Source of the DNA: an uncultured Aquimarina sp.
Lineage (GTDB): Bacteria; Bacteroidota; Bacteroidia; Flavobacteriales; Flavobacteriaceae
Assembly: GCA_947496705.1 (NCBI GenBank)
Contig: CANMDW010000005.1
Coordinates: forward strand, 1-64,000
Length of the DNA stretch: 64,000 nt
Reading direction: 5' to 3'
Positions within the stretch are counted from its first letter, which is position 1. Each line of letters starts with the position of its first letter. Both the position numbers and the translations under genes were made by a program. Shown piece by piece: positions 38,887-48,277 of this stretch. A model generated the notes under the pieces. That model was not told the DNA's origin, did not search any database, and was given only the letters and a program-made list of their open reading frames with translations.

Positions 38887-40824
38887 ATGGAAATTAACAA
38901 GAGCTTTCTAAGCAGAAAGACATTACAACAAAACAAGAAGGCATTACAGACTAGTCTTGCTATTTTAATTACAACTTTTTTTATTACGTTATTTATTTCA
39001 TGCAGTAATGATGATGGGGATTCGGGTCCTAACCCTATAACAAACCCGGGGGCTTTTAATGAAGTCATTGCACAAGGAGGCGAGTTCGATCCTTTCCCAC
39101 AATCCAGGAAGACAGATACGCTGGAGGTTTCTGAATCTGTAAATGAGGACATCGAGCGTGAAGAGGGCGATAATACTGTAATCGAGCGATTTGTTTGTAC
39201 CACCAAAAAGTTAAGTGTAGAAGATGGTAACGGGCAATTTCCGTTATTTAACAGCAATGCAGATGTGATTTACCCGGGAAGCTTATTACAAGGTAAAACA
39301 CTATCTAATGCTACTCCATCACCAATAGTAGTAAAACGTGCCGGAGGAACGATTTCTTATGATCTTAACAATGGTAACTTACAGTCTACTTTTGATGTAG
39401 ATGAAATAAAGAAAAGTACGGTACAAGATGCCATGAATAATATCATCTCGACAGCAGGTGATGTAGTACCGGCAAACTTTCAATTGGATATTATACAGGT
39501 AGAATCTCAAAGCCAATTGGCACTAGAGATGGGCCTTACGGCAGAAGGATATGGCGCAAGAGTAGAAGCCGATATGTCCTTTAGTACAGAGAATGAGTTT
39601 AACCGTACCTTGGTTAAAATGAGTCAATCCTATTACACCATGAGTTTTGACTTACCTACCAGTCCTGCAGAAATATTTGATGAAAGCGTAACCCCAGAAC
39701 AACTAAATACCTTTGTACAGGCAGATAATCCTGCTACTTTTATATCCTCGGTTACCTATGGTCGTATTTTTTATATGCTGGTAGAATCTACTTCTAGCCG
39801 CCAGCAAATGGAAGCGAGTTTAAATATAGCATACGATGGGTTTGGCGCCAGTGCCGAGGGTAATCTTAATGTAAGTGCCTTTAGTTCGCTAAGCAACCTG
39901 AAAATAAAAGTGATTGCCTATGGGGGTGATGCTGCGGGCACGTTTGAACTTGCAGGAGAAACTTCTATAACTGCCATTGCCAATAAGCTTGCAGAAAGTA
40001 CCGATATCAGAGCGGGATTACCATTATCTTATGTAGTACGTAGTGTAGAACGCCCCGATCAGATCGTAGGCACAAAATTAGCTACAGAATATGATGTGGT
40101 AGAATGCGAACTTAAAGGAATATTGCCTCCTGTTCTATACAGACCATTGGTCAACCTTTTTGAAGATGGTATAGGTGCTGCTATGCAATACACAGAAGAT
40201 ATATATAAAATATTTAATAAAGCGGGAACTGAATTTTATTGGTATTATCCATTCGATTCGAAAGGAGCACGAGTGTATAGAGAAGACTCTTTTGTTACAG
40301 AAAGATTTCCCGGGGTTTTTCTACCCGAAGCAGATTTCCCACGAAACAGGTTAGACAGAATAGGAGCAGGTATAAGAACATCCACGAGTGACTTCAGTGT
40401 ATTTGATGATACCGGCCTTATAGAGCAAGAATATTCTACTAATCCTAGAGGTGTTACAGAACCACGTAACTTTAGCCAACAACCATTTAATAACGCTTAT
40501 CCTTTTGGCGGTAATGGTATTGATGCTGCGGTAAGATTTACAAACACCAGCTCACCTGTTGATCTCCAAATATATTTTTCAAACAATGGAAGCACGTTTG
40601 CATTGCTGCAATCTGGCTCCTGGATAGGAAATGGCGCCTCAGACACCAACACATTGTTCAATGATAAACCTGGTGCTCCTTTATTTGATAGGGTAAGTGC
40701 TGCCACATTTATGACAGGCAATAACAACCTTTCCCGTTTACTATTCTTTAATTTTGCGGGGGATGAGATGATGGTATATGATATAAACCAGCAACGTTGG
40801 GATGGCCCATGGGTAATTAACTAG
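38887..40824 (+). CDS. CDC-like (thiol-activated cytolysin family) lipoprotein with C-terminal propeller
   Basis: 645 residues. Lipobox Cys39 (TLFISC) is followed by SNDDGDSG, an acidic surface-export signal. The cytolysin core spans about 120-410 and follows the CDC order: YPGSLLQG and VVKRAGG, SQSYYTMSFDLPTSPAEIFD, the hallmark SVTYGRIFYMLVESTSS (288-304), IKVIAYGGDAAG, and SYVVRSVERPDQIVGTKL. The domain 4 undecapeptide (Trp-rich loop) and cholesterol-recognition loop are missing. In its place are four similar units at about 425-455, 488-518, 543-575 and 598-635 (for example NGIDAAVRFTN and FDRVSAATF), a hemopexin-like four-blade pattern. It follows the cholesterol oxidase and is bounded by a terminator. 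Pore formation and target are inferred. Confidence 0.9.
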   Translation: MEINKSFLSRKTLQQNKKALQTSLAILITTFFITLFISCSNDDGDSGPNPITNPGAFNEVIAQGGEFDPFPQSRKTDTLEVSESVNEDIEREEGDNTVIERFVCTTKKLSVEDGNGQFPLFNSNADVIYPGSLLQGKTLSNATPSPIVVKRAGGTISYDLNNGNLQSTFDVDEIKKSTVQDAMNNIISTAGDVVPANFQLDIIQVESQSQLALEMGLTAEGYGARVEADMSFSTENEFNRTLVKMSQSYYTMSFDLPTSPAEIFDESVTPEQLNTFVQADNPATFISSVTYGRIFYMLVESTSSRQQMEASLNIAYDGFGASAEGNLNVSAFSSLSNLKIKVIAYGGDAAGTFELAGETSITAIANKLAESTDIRAGLPLSYVVRSVERPDQIVGTKLATEYDVVECELKGILPPVLYRPLVNLFEDGIGAAMQYTEDIYKIFNKAGTEFYWYYPFDSKGARVYREDSFVTERFPGVFLPEADFPRNRLDRIGAGIRTSTSDFSVFDDTGLIEQEYSTNPRGVTEPRNFSQQPFNNAYPFGGNGIDAAVRFTNTSSPVDLQIYFSNNGSTFALLQSGSWIGNGASDTNTLFNDKPGAPLFDRVSAATFMTGNNNLSRLLFFNFAGDEMMVYDINQQRWDGPWVIN

Positions 40825-40851
40825 GTTTTTTTTTATACTAGATTTTGGTAA

Positions 40852-40882
40852 AGCACCCGGGAAATCCGGGTGCTTTTTTATG
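40852..40882 (+). terminator. Terminator of the CDC-like gene
   Basis: AAGCACCCGG-GAAAT-CCGGGTGCTT followed by TTTT; a G/C-rich 10-bp stem just after the stop codon. Confidence 0.92.
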
Positions 40883-40949
40883 TTACAGGCTCTCCAAAAC
40901 CCTTTTATACTAACACTTTTAGCTCTAATCCCACAAATGCAGCATAAGC

Positions 40950-41822
40950 TTAGGGCTTATTTGTTTTTTGTCTTTTACCACTAGGTGGTGTAGGTGGTGT
41001 TAGCGAACGTTTTCGTAGTGCAGCTATACTTGTTGTAGATGTAGGCGCAGGTGTAGCTGCAGGCGTTGATACAGAAGGAGTTGTAATCGCAGGCCCTGGG
41101 GCTGGTGCTGTAGATGTTGTTGCTGTAGTCGTAGTAGTCCCAGGTGTAGCTGCAGGCGTCGATACAGGAGGAGTTGTAATCGCAGGCCCCGGGGCTGGTG
41201 GTGTTGTAGTTGTTGTGGTCGTTGTAGCCCCAACCCCTTTACCCGAAGTAGTATTAAGGTGAGGAGGCATCGGCGAAGGCGTTCTGTTACGTTTTCTCTT
41301 CTTATTAGGATCATTCGGGTCTGGTTCATAAGATCTTATGCTTCTAAGATATTGTGCTAGAGAGTCCCCCTGATCTATTGATTTCAGAGTTTTAAGAGCT
41401 TGTGTAGCATCCTTCCAATTAGGATTTTTCCCTTGATTATAAGCAATAACTAAATCCTCTCCTGCCTTACTTCTTGGGGTAAGATTCCCTGTATTATCCT
41501 TATGCAGATCCATACCGTTTCCTGGGTCGTCAGAACGGTCTTCAGGCCTTACACCAGCAGAAAGGTTCTGCGGTACGTTTTTTAATTTTTTTTCGCTAAT
41601 AGCGTTATTAACAAATTCTAGTGCATCATTATCATTAAGTCTATAAGCAGCATCTTCAGCAGCATTAAAAATTTCACTAAGCAGGGATTTAGAAACCTTA
41701 TGATGCCATGAGTTAATATCATCGATATTCCCTTGCAATTTAGGGTCATTCGCATGTGGTACCATATCCTTTTTATTATCCTTGGTCTTTTGATCTTTCC
41801 AATCTCCTTTTTTCGGTGGCAT
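40950..41822 (-). CDS. Unrecognised charged protein with Thr/Pro-rich tail
   Basis: 290 residues, no signal peptide. The N-terminal 40 residues are Lys/Asp-rich (MPPKKGDWKDQKTKDNKKDM). A helical region follows (about 38-160) with SWHHKVSKSLLSEIFNAAED and the charged YNQGKNPNWKDATQALKTLK. From about 195 to 265 the protein is a low-complexity Thr/Pro/Ala tract containing two copies of APGPAITTPxVSTPAATP, then a basic end (KRQKTNKP). The leader before the ATG (AACTTTTTAAAAATTA) is shared with the hydrolase gene at 52734, linking it to the secretion locus. It may be a secreted substrate; no toxin motif is identified. Confidence 0.7.
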   Translation of the reverse strand: MPPKKGDWKDQKTKDNKKDMVPHANDPKLQGNIDDINSWHHKVSKSLLSEIFNAAEDAAYRLNDNDALEFVNNAISEKKLKNVPQNLSAGVRPEDRSDDPGNGMDLHKDNTGNLTPRSKAGEDLVIAYNQGKNPNWKDATQALKTLKSIDQGDSLAQYLRSIRSYEPDPNDPNKKRKRNRTPSPMPPHLNTTSGKGVGATTTTTTTTPPAPGPAITTPPVSTPAATPGTTTTTATTSTAPAPGPAITTPSVSTPAATPAPTSTTSIAALRKRSLTPPTPPSGKRQKTNKP

Positions 41823-42739
41823 AATAGTAATTTTTAAAAAGTTAAACGATTTTTTTATAATTAATATAGTTCAAATGTATTTGTTTTAAAATCCATAAAA
41901 TAGCAGATTGTAACAACTGGGAATTTAAATACATAACCGGGAAATATATGGTATAGCTGATTTTTTTTAATTATACCCTAAAAAAGGACTGTAGTAAAGC
42001 AACAGTTACTATATAAGTCTTCCTCTATATGATCAAAGAGTTTGAGAGCCTCACCTTTCGGGCTTCCCAACTTCGGTCATGACTCATAATTCACCACTCA
42101 CACCTCATCCCTTCTATTACCCCCAGCCCCTAAAGGGGAGCAATTCTGCTTTAACTCCCGACTCCCGACTTCGGTCTCCCGACTTCGGTCTTCCGAACAT
42201 GATCGAAGGATTCTAGAGCCTCACCCCAAACTACTGAAAAGGCTGTTCTGACCTACCATTTTAACACCAAAAACTCCTCCTTTAATGGATTTAAATGCTC
42301 AATCAGCATGGGTATCAACTGCTCACCATATTCCAGATAAAATTCCGAGAATTTTTTAGTATGCTCTTGCAAGCTTTGATTCGGGAACAATTTGTTCTGA
42401 ATGAACTCACTTGAACTTTTACTTTTTGCTAATAAATATGTTTATGTTGTGTTAAAAACTATACCGCCTGGTTGTTCCTTTTATATATTTGAATGTAGAA
42501 CTCGTTTTGACTTTTTATAATTCCCTATAAAAATTTCTTTTTTTATCCAAAATCGTCTTTTTCTTGTTTCGTAGTGCTGCTATGCAACGCAAAAAAGTCA
42601 AAATGTGTTCATAGTGAACATGTAACTATTTGATGTACAAAATGAAAAACTTTATTAAAAAATTACACCTATATCTTCATGTGCTAACTTCCTAAAAAAT
42701 CATTTACAGTCTTACAACTTAAACCACTAAACTACCCCT
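41823..42739. other. Gene-free spacer with dispersed repeats
   Basis: About 920 bp. Holds the fourth CCCCAGCCCCTAAAGGGG unit (42116-42150), the ACTCCCGACTTCGGTC-type phrases around 42150-42200, and two half-arms of the palindromic family (TGAACTCACTTGAACTTTT at 42412 and AGAACTCGTTTTGACTTTTT at 42492). The stretch ACCGCCTGGTTGTTCCTTTT near 42466 resembles the degenerate box at 34623. No ORF is supported. Confidence 0.5.
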
Positions 42740-44614
42740 ATGAAATTTTCTCTAAAACTATTATTACTCTTTTTAGTTTTCTTTTATTCCAATACTTTAT
42801 TTGCTCAAAATGAACAGAAAACAGAAAAAACAGATAGTCTTCTAGATCTCATCAAAAATTCGGATAATGATACTATAAAAGCTACAAATTATATAGAATT
42901 AATCAACTTAACCCTGTATAATAATCCAGATCAAGCTAAGCTATATATAGAAAACTCATTGCGATTATACAAAAAAGCAAATAATGAAAAAGGAATTGCT
43001 AAAAGTTACTCAAAAAAAGCAACCTATTTTTATATAAAAAGTCAAAAGGATTCTGCCCGATATTATCTTGACCAATCTATACACATGTATTTAAAGACCC
43101 GTGATACTTTGCAAGCCGCAGTCATGCGTCATAATGTGGGCATCAACTATCTTCAAGAGGGCTATCAGGAAAAATGCATAGAAATTATGGACATGAATAT
43201 TGCTGTTTTTAAACGGTATAATGATTCGATCCATCTTGGTAATGCTTATCTAATAAAAGGTAAAGTAGCATATACACGCGGCTATTTAAACATTGCTTTA
43301 AATGAAACTTTTAATGCGTTAAAAATTCACGAAAATATTAAGGAAAACCTAAGAATAGCAGAAGATATGCTGCAAGTCGGAATAATTTATGATAATCTGA
43401 AAGAATATGAGAAAGCTATCTCTTTTTTTGAGCAAAGCTATACTTTATATGAAGAATTGGGGTATAATCAGCAAAAATCACAGGCACTTAACTACCTTGG
43501 GTTGTCTAACTTGTATCTTAAAAATTTTGATTTAGCAAGAGAATCCTTCCAAAAAGCACTTCAATTATCTCAAAAAATAGGCTACAAAGCCAATATTGCC
43601 AGAAGCTACGTTAACATGGGACACCTTACATACGAAACAAAAGATTATGATAAAGCTATCGAAAATTTTCAAAAAGCATCTGCATTATGGAAATCGATCT
43701 CTTCTTCGTATAATGAGGCTAATGTTTTTGCTAATATTGGTGAAGCATACCTTGCAAAAAAGGAGTATGTTAAGGCTATCGATTATTTTGACCAAAGTAT
43801 TGCACTTAGCAATGCTATAAATTCACCAAGAGCATTAAAAAAAGCGTATGAATTTAAGTCGGTCGCTTTAGAAAAACTAAACAACCTCAAATCTGCTCTT
43901 TTTAATTACAAGAAGAGTAAAATTCTTAGTGATACCATCTATAGTATTGAACGTACCAAAGCTATAGATGAATTAAGTATCATTTACGAAACCGAAAAAA
44001 AAGAACAAGCAATAGTACTGAAACAAAATGAGATTGAGCTACTGGAGCAAAGAGTTAAAGTAAACAATCTGCAACGCCTGTTGTTAGGGTCAGGGATTAT
44101 ACTACTCATGATCATTTTTGGTTTACTATGGTATAGTTTACGACAAAAAGCAAAACGCAGCCGATTAGAGAAAGAAAAACTAAACCATGAGTTGGATTTT
44201 AAAAAGAAAGAACTTGCTACCCACGCACTACATATTGCCAAAAAGAATGAAGTGTTGGATCATCTTAAACAAAAGGCAGAAGATCTCATATCTTGTAAAA
44301 ATACCAGTGGATACCAGCAGCTTATCCAAGCTATTAATTTTGATCTTAGAGATGATAATCATTGGGAGAATTTTGCCAGGTATTTTGAAGAAATTCATAA
44401 AGATTTTAATACCAATATCAAACAGCAATATCCCAACATTACTTCTAACGAATTACGGTTATTAGCTTTGCTTAAAATGAATCTCTCTTCAAAAGAAATT
44501 GCCAACATGTTAAACATATCAAAAGAGGGCGTTAAAAAAGCAAGATATAGGTTGCGTAAAAAATTAGAAATCACCTCTGACGAGTCGTTACTGGATTTGG
44601 TCATAAAAATGTAA
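42740..44614 (+). CDS. TPR-HTH membrane regulator 3
   Basis: 624-residue paralog, closest to regulator 1 (both mature starts read SLLxLIKNSDNDTIKAxNYI). Signal peptide to about 22, TPR region (about 40-390; KIGYKANIARSYVNMGHLTY is nearly identical to regulator 1), coiled coil (KEQAIVLKQNEIELLEQRVK), one TM helix (LLLGSGIILLMIIFGLLWYSL, split), coiled coil, then the HTH (NELRLLALLKMNLSSKEIAN and VKKARYRLRKKLEIT). It is separated from the other two by the toxin genes and precedes the kinase/LytTR pair. Confidence 0.88.
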   Translation: MKFSLKLLLLFLVFFYSNTLFAQNEQKTEKTDSLLDLIKNSDNDTIKATNYIELINLTLYNNPDQAKLYIENSLRLYKKANNEKGIAKSYSKKATYFYIKSQKDSARYYLDQSIHMYLKTRDTLQAAVMRHNVGINYLQEGYQEKCIEIMDMNIAVFKRYNDSIHLGNAYLIKGKVAYTRGYLNIALNETFNALKIHENIKENLRIAEDMLQVGIIYDNLKEYEKAISFFEQSYTLYEELGYNQQKSQALNYLGLSNLYLKNFDLARESFQKALQLSQKIGYKANIARSYVNMGHLTYETKDYDKAIENFQKASALWKSISSSYNEANVFANIGEAYLAKKEYVKAIDYFDQSIALSNAINSPRALKKAYEFKSVALEKLNNLKSALFNYKKSKILSDTIYSIERTKAIDELSIIYETEKKEQAIVLKQNEIELLEQRVKVNNLQRLLLGSGIILLMIIFGLLWYSLRQKAKRSRLEKEKLNHELDFKKKELATHALHIAKKNEVLDHLKQKAEDLISCKNTSGYQQLIQAINFDLRDDNHWENFARYFEEIHKDFNTNIKQQYPNITSNELRLLALLKMNLSSKEIANMLNISKEGVKKARYRLRKKLEITSDESLLDLVIKM

Positions 44615-45083
44615 TCAGGTTTCTAAAAAGAGAGCTAAAAAAGTGAGTAATAGTACCAATAACATACTGCAAAAGAGTCTTAGGAGATGGCAGTATCATA
44701 ATTTGTCTGTCATCTCAAGTAGAATCAAGAGACTTTTAAGTGATTTACACCTCGACTTCGCTCGGTGTGACAGTAATTCTTTTTATAAGAAAACTGTCTT
44801 TTGATGTGACACAACCCTTAAAAGACCCTTTTTTACTCTTCGAAGATGCTTTTGGGCTCAAAAAAGAAGCAAAAATCTTCTATAATTCATCTGTTAGGTT
44901 AAGTATACCGTACTATTTGATGATCTCAAACTTAAAGAGCGATAGTGAAACTTAATGTTTCTGTTTAAAAACAGGGTAAAAAACCCCTTTATTGCCTAAG
45001 GGGTTTTACCCTTATTAATAAATAACCCCTTAAAAACCGTAAGAGGTTTTACACCCGTATCTATTGATATGACTGACCTGATC
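44615..45083. other. Spacer with repeats and two terminator-like hairpins
   Basis: Contains the widespread ACCTCGACTTCGCTCGGTGT phrase (44748). Hairpins ACCCCTTTATTGCCTAAGGGGT (44983-45006) and CCCCTTAAAAACCGTAAGAGG (about 45027-45048) each precede T-rich ends. A 71-codon frame at 44740-44955 overlaps the repeat phrase and has no family resemblance; it is not called. Confidence 0.5.
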
Positions 45084-45132
45084 GCGTGTACCCCTTTTGT
45101 CCCCCCCTTTCCTCTATCTACTATGTATGTAG
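45084..45132 (+). promoter_or_regulatory. Toxin-island upstream box, copy E
   Basis: GCGTGTACCCCTTTTGTCCC begins it, then CCCCTTTCCTCTATC and TATGTAG. The core is conserved; the flank is less so. A GGCAGAT motif (AAATCAGGCAGATCACAAAA, 45181-45200) and a relic start at 45220 (MYTSKGFLRKN) follow, as in copies A and B. Confidence 0.65.
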
Positions 45133-45219
45133 TAAATATTTGTTGCGACATATTTGTTGTGTGCTTGCTTTATTATTTGCTAAATCAGGCAGATCACAAA
45201 ACATTGTAATTTTTAAAAT

Positions 45220-45330
45220 ATGTATACAAGCAAGGGTTTTTTAAGAAAAAACTGCCCTTAATTTTAATAAGGCATACATCGGGTCCTGTATTTGATACAC
45301 AGCAGCCAGTAGAAGAACTTAAGCTTTTTT
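45220..45330 (+). pseudogene. 5' relic of a CDC-like gene (weak)
   Basis: The frame MYTSKGFLRKNCP ends at once. It recalls the intact start MEINKSFLSRKTL and is preceded, in the same order, by the upstream box and the GGCAGAT motif. No further coding similarity is certain. Its presence in front of the kinase gene suggests a deletion that joined the kinase to the old toxin promoter. Confidence 0.4.
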
Positions 45331-45358
45331 ACATCAATAACACTAAAAACATAAACCA

Positions 45359-46153
45359 ATGCTAAGTCTTGAACAGAATGAAAAAGGTACCGAGAAATTA
45401 AGTAAACGAGACGAAATTTTTCAATCATTAAAAGTGCAGCTTAGGCTGAACAATGAACTCATGGAAACCAATAATGCGTTACAAAGTTTTTTTTCCATCA
45501 TCTCACATGACCTCAGATCACCATTTAATGCTATTCTTGGTTTTATAGATATCTTATCTAATTCTATAGATGATTTGAGCGAGAAACAAATTAGAATGTA
45601 TGTTGAGTGTATCAAAAAATCAGCATATCAAAATTATTATTTAACAGAAAAATTGCTTTCCTGGGCGGCCATAAACAAGAAAGGTATTAAAGTACATCGC
45701 GAGAGGCATACGATAAAGAGCATTGTAGATAAGGTTTTAAGTAATCATATAGCATTAAGCAATAAAAAAGGTATTAAGGTAAAAAATCATATTAGCCAGT
45801 GTTTGATGGCAAACATAGATACCAATATAGTTGAGACGGTTTTATGCAATTTAATTAATAATGCCATAAAATATACAAGAGACAAAGGAATGATTGAAAT
45901 TTTTGGAAAAAAAGAAAACCATCGTATTTGTTTGACAGTAAAAGACAATGGGATAGGTATGTCTAAAAATAAAATCACAAATCTATTTAAAATAGGAGAA
46001 GTAAGATCTACACCCGGCACGAATGATGAGCCCGGTTCGGGTCTTGGATTAATTCTCTGTAAAGAACTTTTAAAATATCATAATGGGTATTTACAGGTAG
46101 AAAGTATACAAGGAAAAGGTACTTCTTTTTCTGTCTTGCTTTTAGATAAATAA
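45359..46153 (+). CDS. Soluble histidine kinase
   Basis: 264-residue sensor kinase without TM or recognisable input domain; a 40-residue coiled coil leads directly to HisKA. Phosphoacceptor His50 lies in SIISHDLRSPFNAILGF. HATPase boxes are complete: N box NLINNAIKYT, G1 DNGIGMS, G2 GSGLGLIL, and the closing GKGTSFSVLL. It is most likely the partner of the LytTR regulator 106 bp downstream. A promoter box shared with toxin relics lies upstream, so the kinase may be co-regulated with the island. Confidence 0.93.
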   Translation: MLSLEQNEKGTEKLSKRDEIFQSLKVQLRLNNELMETNNALQSFFSIISHDLRSPFNAILGFIDILSNSIDDLSEKQIRMYVECIKKSAYQNYYLTEKLLSWAAINKKGIKVHRERHTIKSIVDKVLSNHIALSNKKGIKVKNHISQCLMANIDTNIVETVLCNLINNAIKYTRDKGMIEIFGKKENHRICLTVKDNGIGMSKNKITNLFKIGEVRSTPGTNDEPGSGLGLILCKELLKYHNGYLQVESIQGKGTSFSVLLLDK

Positions 46154-46163
46154 GTGAACTCAT

Positions 46164-46212
46164 TGAAGTGATTTAAGCTTTTCGCTTCAATCAAAAAGCT
46201 TAAATCACTTCA
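46164..46212. repeat. Palindromic repeat, TGAAGTGATTTAAGCTTTT arms
   Basis: Two 19-bp arms (46164-46182 and 46194-46212) with an 11-nt loop, between the kinase and regulator genes. Another member of the palindromic family; in this position it could attenuate read-through. Confidence 0.85.
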
Positions 46213-46259
46213 TTTAGATTAGAACATAGAAACTATTAACACAAACTAAACATTAAATC

Positions 46260-47012
46260 ATGAACAAATTACACGCAATTATTATTGAAGATGACCCCTG
46301 TGATGTAGAATTACTTAAGCAAATACTACACAAAAATTGTCCGTACATCACTATTTCCGGTTTTGCCAAAAATATTGAGGAGGCAACTAAAGCCATGAAG
46401 AAAAACAAATTTGATATAATCTTTTTAGACATTAATTTGGGTAGCGATTGTGCTTTTGAATTGCTTAAGACTTCGTCATCAAAGATCATAAATGAAAAAG
46501 AACTGATCATTACGTCATCTCATAAAAAATATGCTTTAGAAGCTTTTAAATATGTAGCTACAGATTACGTACTGAAACCTATAGCTCCCGACGACATTAT
46601 TCTAGCAGTAGAAAAAGCAAGAAAAAATATCGATCTAAAAAGATCATCTTCTAAGCAAAATGAAGAATTTTATACCAAAGAACCCCTTAAAATGATCGCT
46701 ATACCTTCTTTAAATGACGTAAAAATTATTCCGGTTGATGATATTGTGTACCTTCAATCAGAGGGAAGGTACACTATATTTTATACCAGTAAAAATACAA
46801 CATTGGTTTCCAGTAAAAATTTAGGAGAATATGAAAAGGTACTGGCTCATAATCATTTTTTCAGGATTCATCATTCGTATTTGGTAAACGTAAATTATGC
46901 ATTAAATGTTCAGAAAAAAGATGGGGCGTATTTAGAAATACCCAATCAAAAATATTTACCGATATCCAAAAGAAAAACAGATTTGTTTTATCAGTTTTTA
47001 GGGATACGATAA
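46260..47012 (+). CDS. LytTR-family response regulator
   Basis: 250-residue regulator. The receiver has acidic residues Glu10/Asp11/Asp12, phosphoacceptor Asp57 (FLDINL), switch Thr/Ser (ITSSHKK) and Lys106 (VLKPI). The DNA-binding LytTR domain (about 143-247) shows DDIVYLQSEGRYTIFYT, ATTLVSSKNLGEYEKVL (approximate), and the hallmark FFRIHHSYLVNVNYAL. LytTR proteins bind paired direct repeats about two helical turns apart; such pairs occur upstream of two genes in the neighbouring secretion region. Partner of the kinase upstream. Confidence 0.93.
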   Translation: MNKLHAIIIEDDPCDVELLKQILHKNCPYITISGFAKNIEEATKAMKKNKFDIIFLDINLGSDCAFELLKTSSSKIINEKELIITSSHKKYALEAFKYVATDYVLKPIAPDDIILAVEKARKNIDLKRSSSKQNEEFYTKEPLKMIAIPSLNDVKIIPVDDIVYLQSEGRYTIFYTSKNTTLVSSKNLGEYEKVLAHNHFFRIHHSYLVNVNYALNVQKKDGAYLEIPNQKYLPISKRKTDLFYQFLGIR

Positions 47013-47182
47013 AAAGTATCATACTCAAGATTCTTTTTTTGTTCAAAAATCTTATTGATATCCCTAAATTAGTAGAGAATTTGATATACTATCAGTTCAA
47101 ATCGTTGTTAGAAGAGGTTACAAATAATTGATAGCTCTAGTTTTGAATAGCATTGATTAATTTTGCTAGAGTGCTTTATATT

Positions 47183-47233
47183 TCATCCCCGAATCTACCT
47201 GCTATTGTAGACAGGCTTGATTCAGGGATGGGG
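47183..47233. terminator. Hairpin between convergent LytTR and secretion-region genes
   Basis: CATCCCCGAATC ... GATTCAGGGATG with an inner CCTG/CAGG pair; an imperfect long stem between convergent genes. Confidence 0.55.
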
Positions 47234-47288
47234 TAAGTATCGCTGCAATTATAAACCAGAGCCATAATTGATCTATAGATCCGGGGTT

Positions 47289-48173
47289 TTATATAGTTCT
47301 TCTTGGTCTTAGTGGTTTTTGTTCAGGAAGCTCTTTAGATAGGGTTTTTTGTCTATTATTATTTTTTTGTTTCTCTAACACAGCTTTCTTATCGGAATTA
47401 CCTGGTTTATAAAAACTTTTTCTCATCCATGGTTGAAGCTTCCTATTCGGATTTTCTTTCGTTTTTTGCGAATTAAGATTTGTAGGCTGCTCTATTAGGT
47501 TTTCACCAGATATGCTTGTTGTATTTTTTTGATGGTCCAATACTTCCTGAGAAGAGTGTTTTATTATTTTCTTCGTAGGGTCTTTTGCCAAACTTATGTT
47601 TTCCTGTTTATCCTGTATCTCCTGGTTTTTTTTATCCTGCCCCAGCTTTTCAATCATATTCTCAATAAAAGTTGTTATGATAGGCTTTATAGGTTTAGGT
47701 ACATCTTTGAATGCTGTTTCTAATATTTCTTTGGTATCTGCCTTTTGAATATCTGGATGATGCTTTATGTATTCCTTTATATTTTTTTTTATTTCATCTA
47801 GTATTGAGCCCATTTCTAAATCTGAAGCACTATTAGAAGTATTTCTATTTTCTTTTTTCTCTACAGGAAGTTTTTGATGTGTTTGTATATCTTCTTTTAG
47901 TTTATCTATTATTTTTTTTATTTCTCCTGGTACTTTTGTTATTCTAAGAACTTCTAGTATTACTTTTATTAAAAGAAGAAAATCAAATAATAACAGTATC
48001 ATAAGCTGTGCCTCTTGAGGCAAAGGCTGAATGAATTCTTCTAAGCTTTGTTTTTTATCTTTCTCCTTATCATTTTCTTTATCATCCTCTTTCTCTTTAT
48101 TATTCATATGCGTATGTGCATGTGTATGCACATTCCCTTCTGTTTCTGGTTTGTTGTTATCTCCTTTTGCCAT
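47289..48173 (-). CDS. Unrecognised Lys-rich protein with a hydrophobic segment
   Basis: 294 residues. The N-terminus is charged and low-complexity, with HTHAHTHMNN followed by alternating Lys/Glu/Asp repeats. One hydrophobic stretch (EAQLMILLLFDFLLLIKVIL, about 55-75) could insert in a membrane. The rest is helical and very Lys-rich, ending in a basic tail (KPLRPRRTI). No signal peptide and no family recognised. It lies at the far end of the secretion locus, about 490 bp below a repeat-containing upstream region that also precedes the hydrolase gene. A role as substrate or accessory is inferred from place only. Confidence 0.7.
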   Translation of the reverse strand: MAKGDNNKPETEGNVHTHAHTHMNNKEKEDDKENDKEKDKKQSLEEFIQPLPQEAQLMILLLFDFLLLIKVILEVLRITKVPGEIKKIIDKLKEDIQTHQKLPVEKKENRNTSNSASDLEMGSILDEIKKNIKEYIKHHPDIQKADTKEILETAFKDVPKPIKPIITTFIENMIEKLGQDKKNQEIQDKQENISLAKDPTKKIIKHSSQEVLDHQKNTTSISGENLIEQPTNLNSQKTKENPNRKLQPWMRKSFYKPGNSDKKAVLEKQKNNNRQKTLSKELPEQKPLRPRRTI

Positions 48174-48277
48174 AATATGTTTTTCTTATTATCATTAACA
48201 TTGAACTGGTTTAAACTTTTTTCAATTCAATTAAGCTTAATAGGTCTGTACCATTTTTATTTATTCTCTTATTGGGA

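Noticed and set aside
41024..41329. Alternative minus-strand frame with Leu/Gln repeats
   Set aside because: It is the out-of-frame reading of the Thr/Pro low-complexity tail of the 40950-41822 gene.
44740..44955. 71-codon frame downstream of regulator 3
   Set aside because: It runs through a dispersed intergenic repeat phrase and has no family resemblance.
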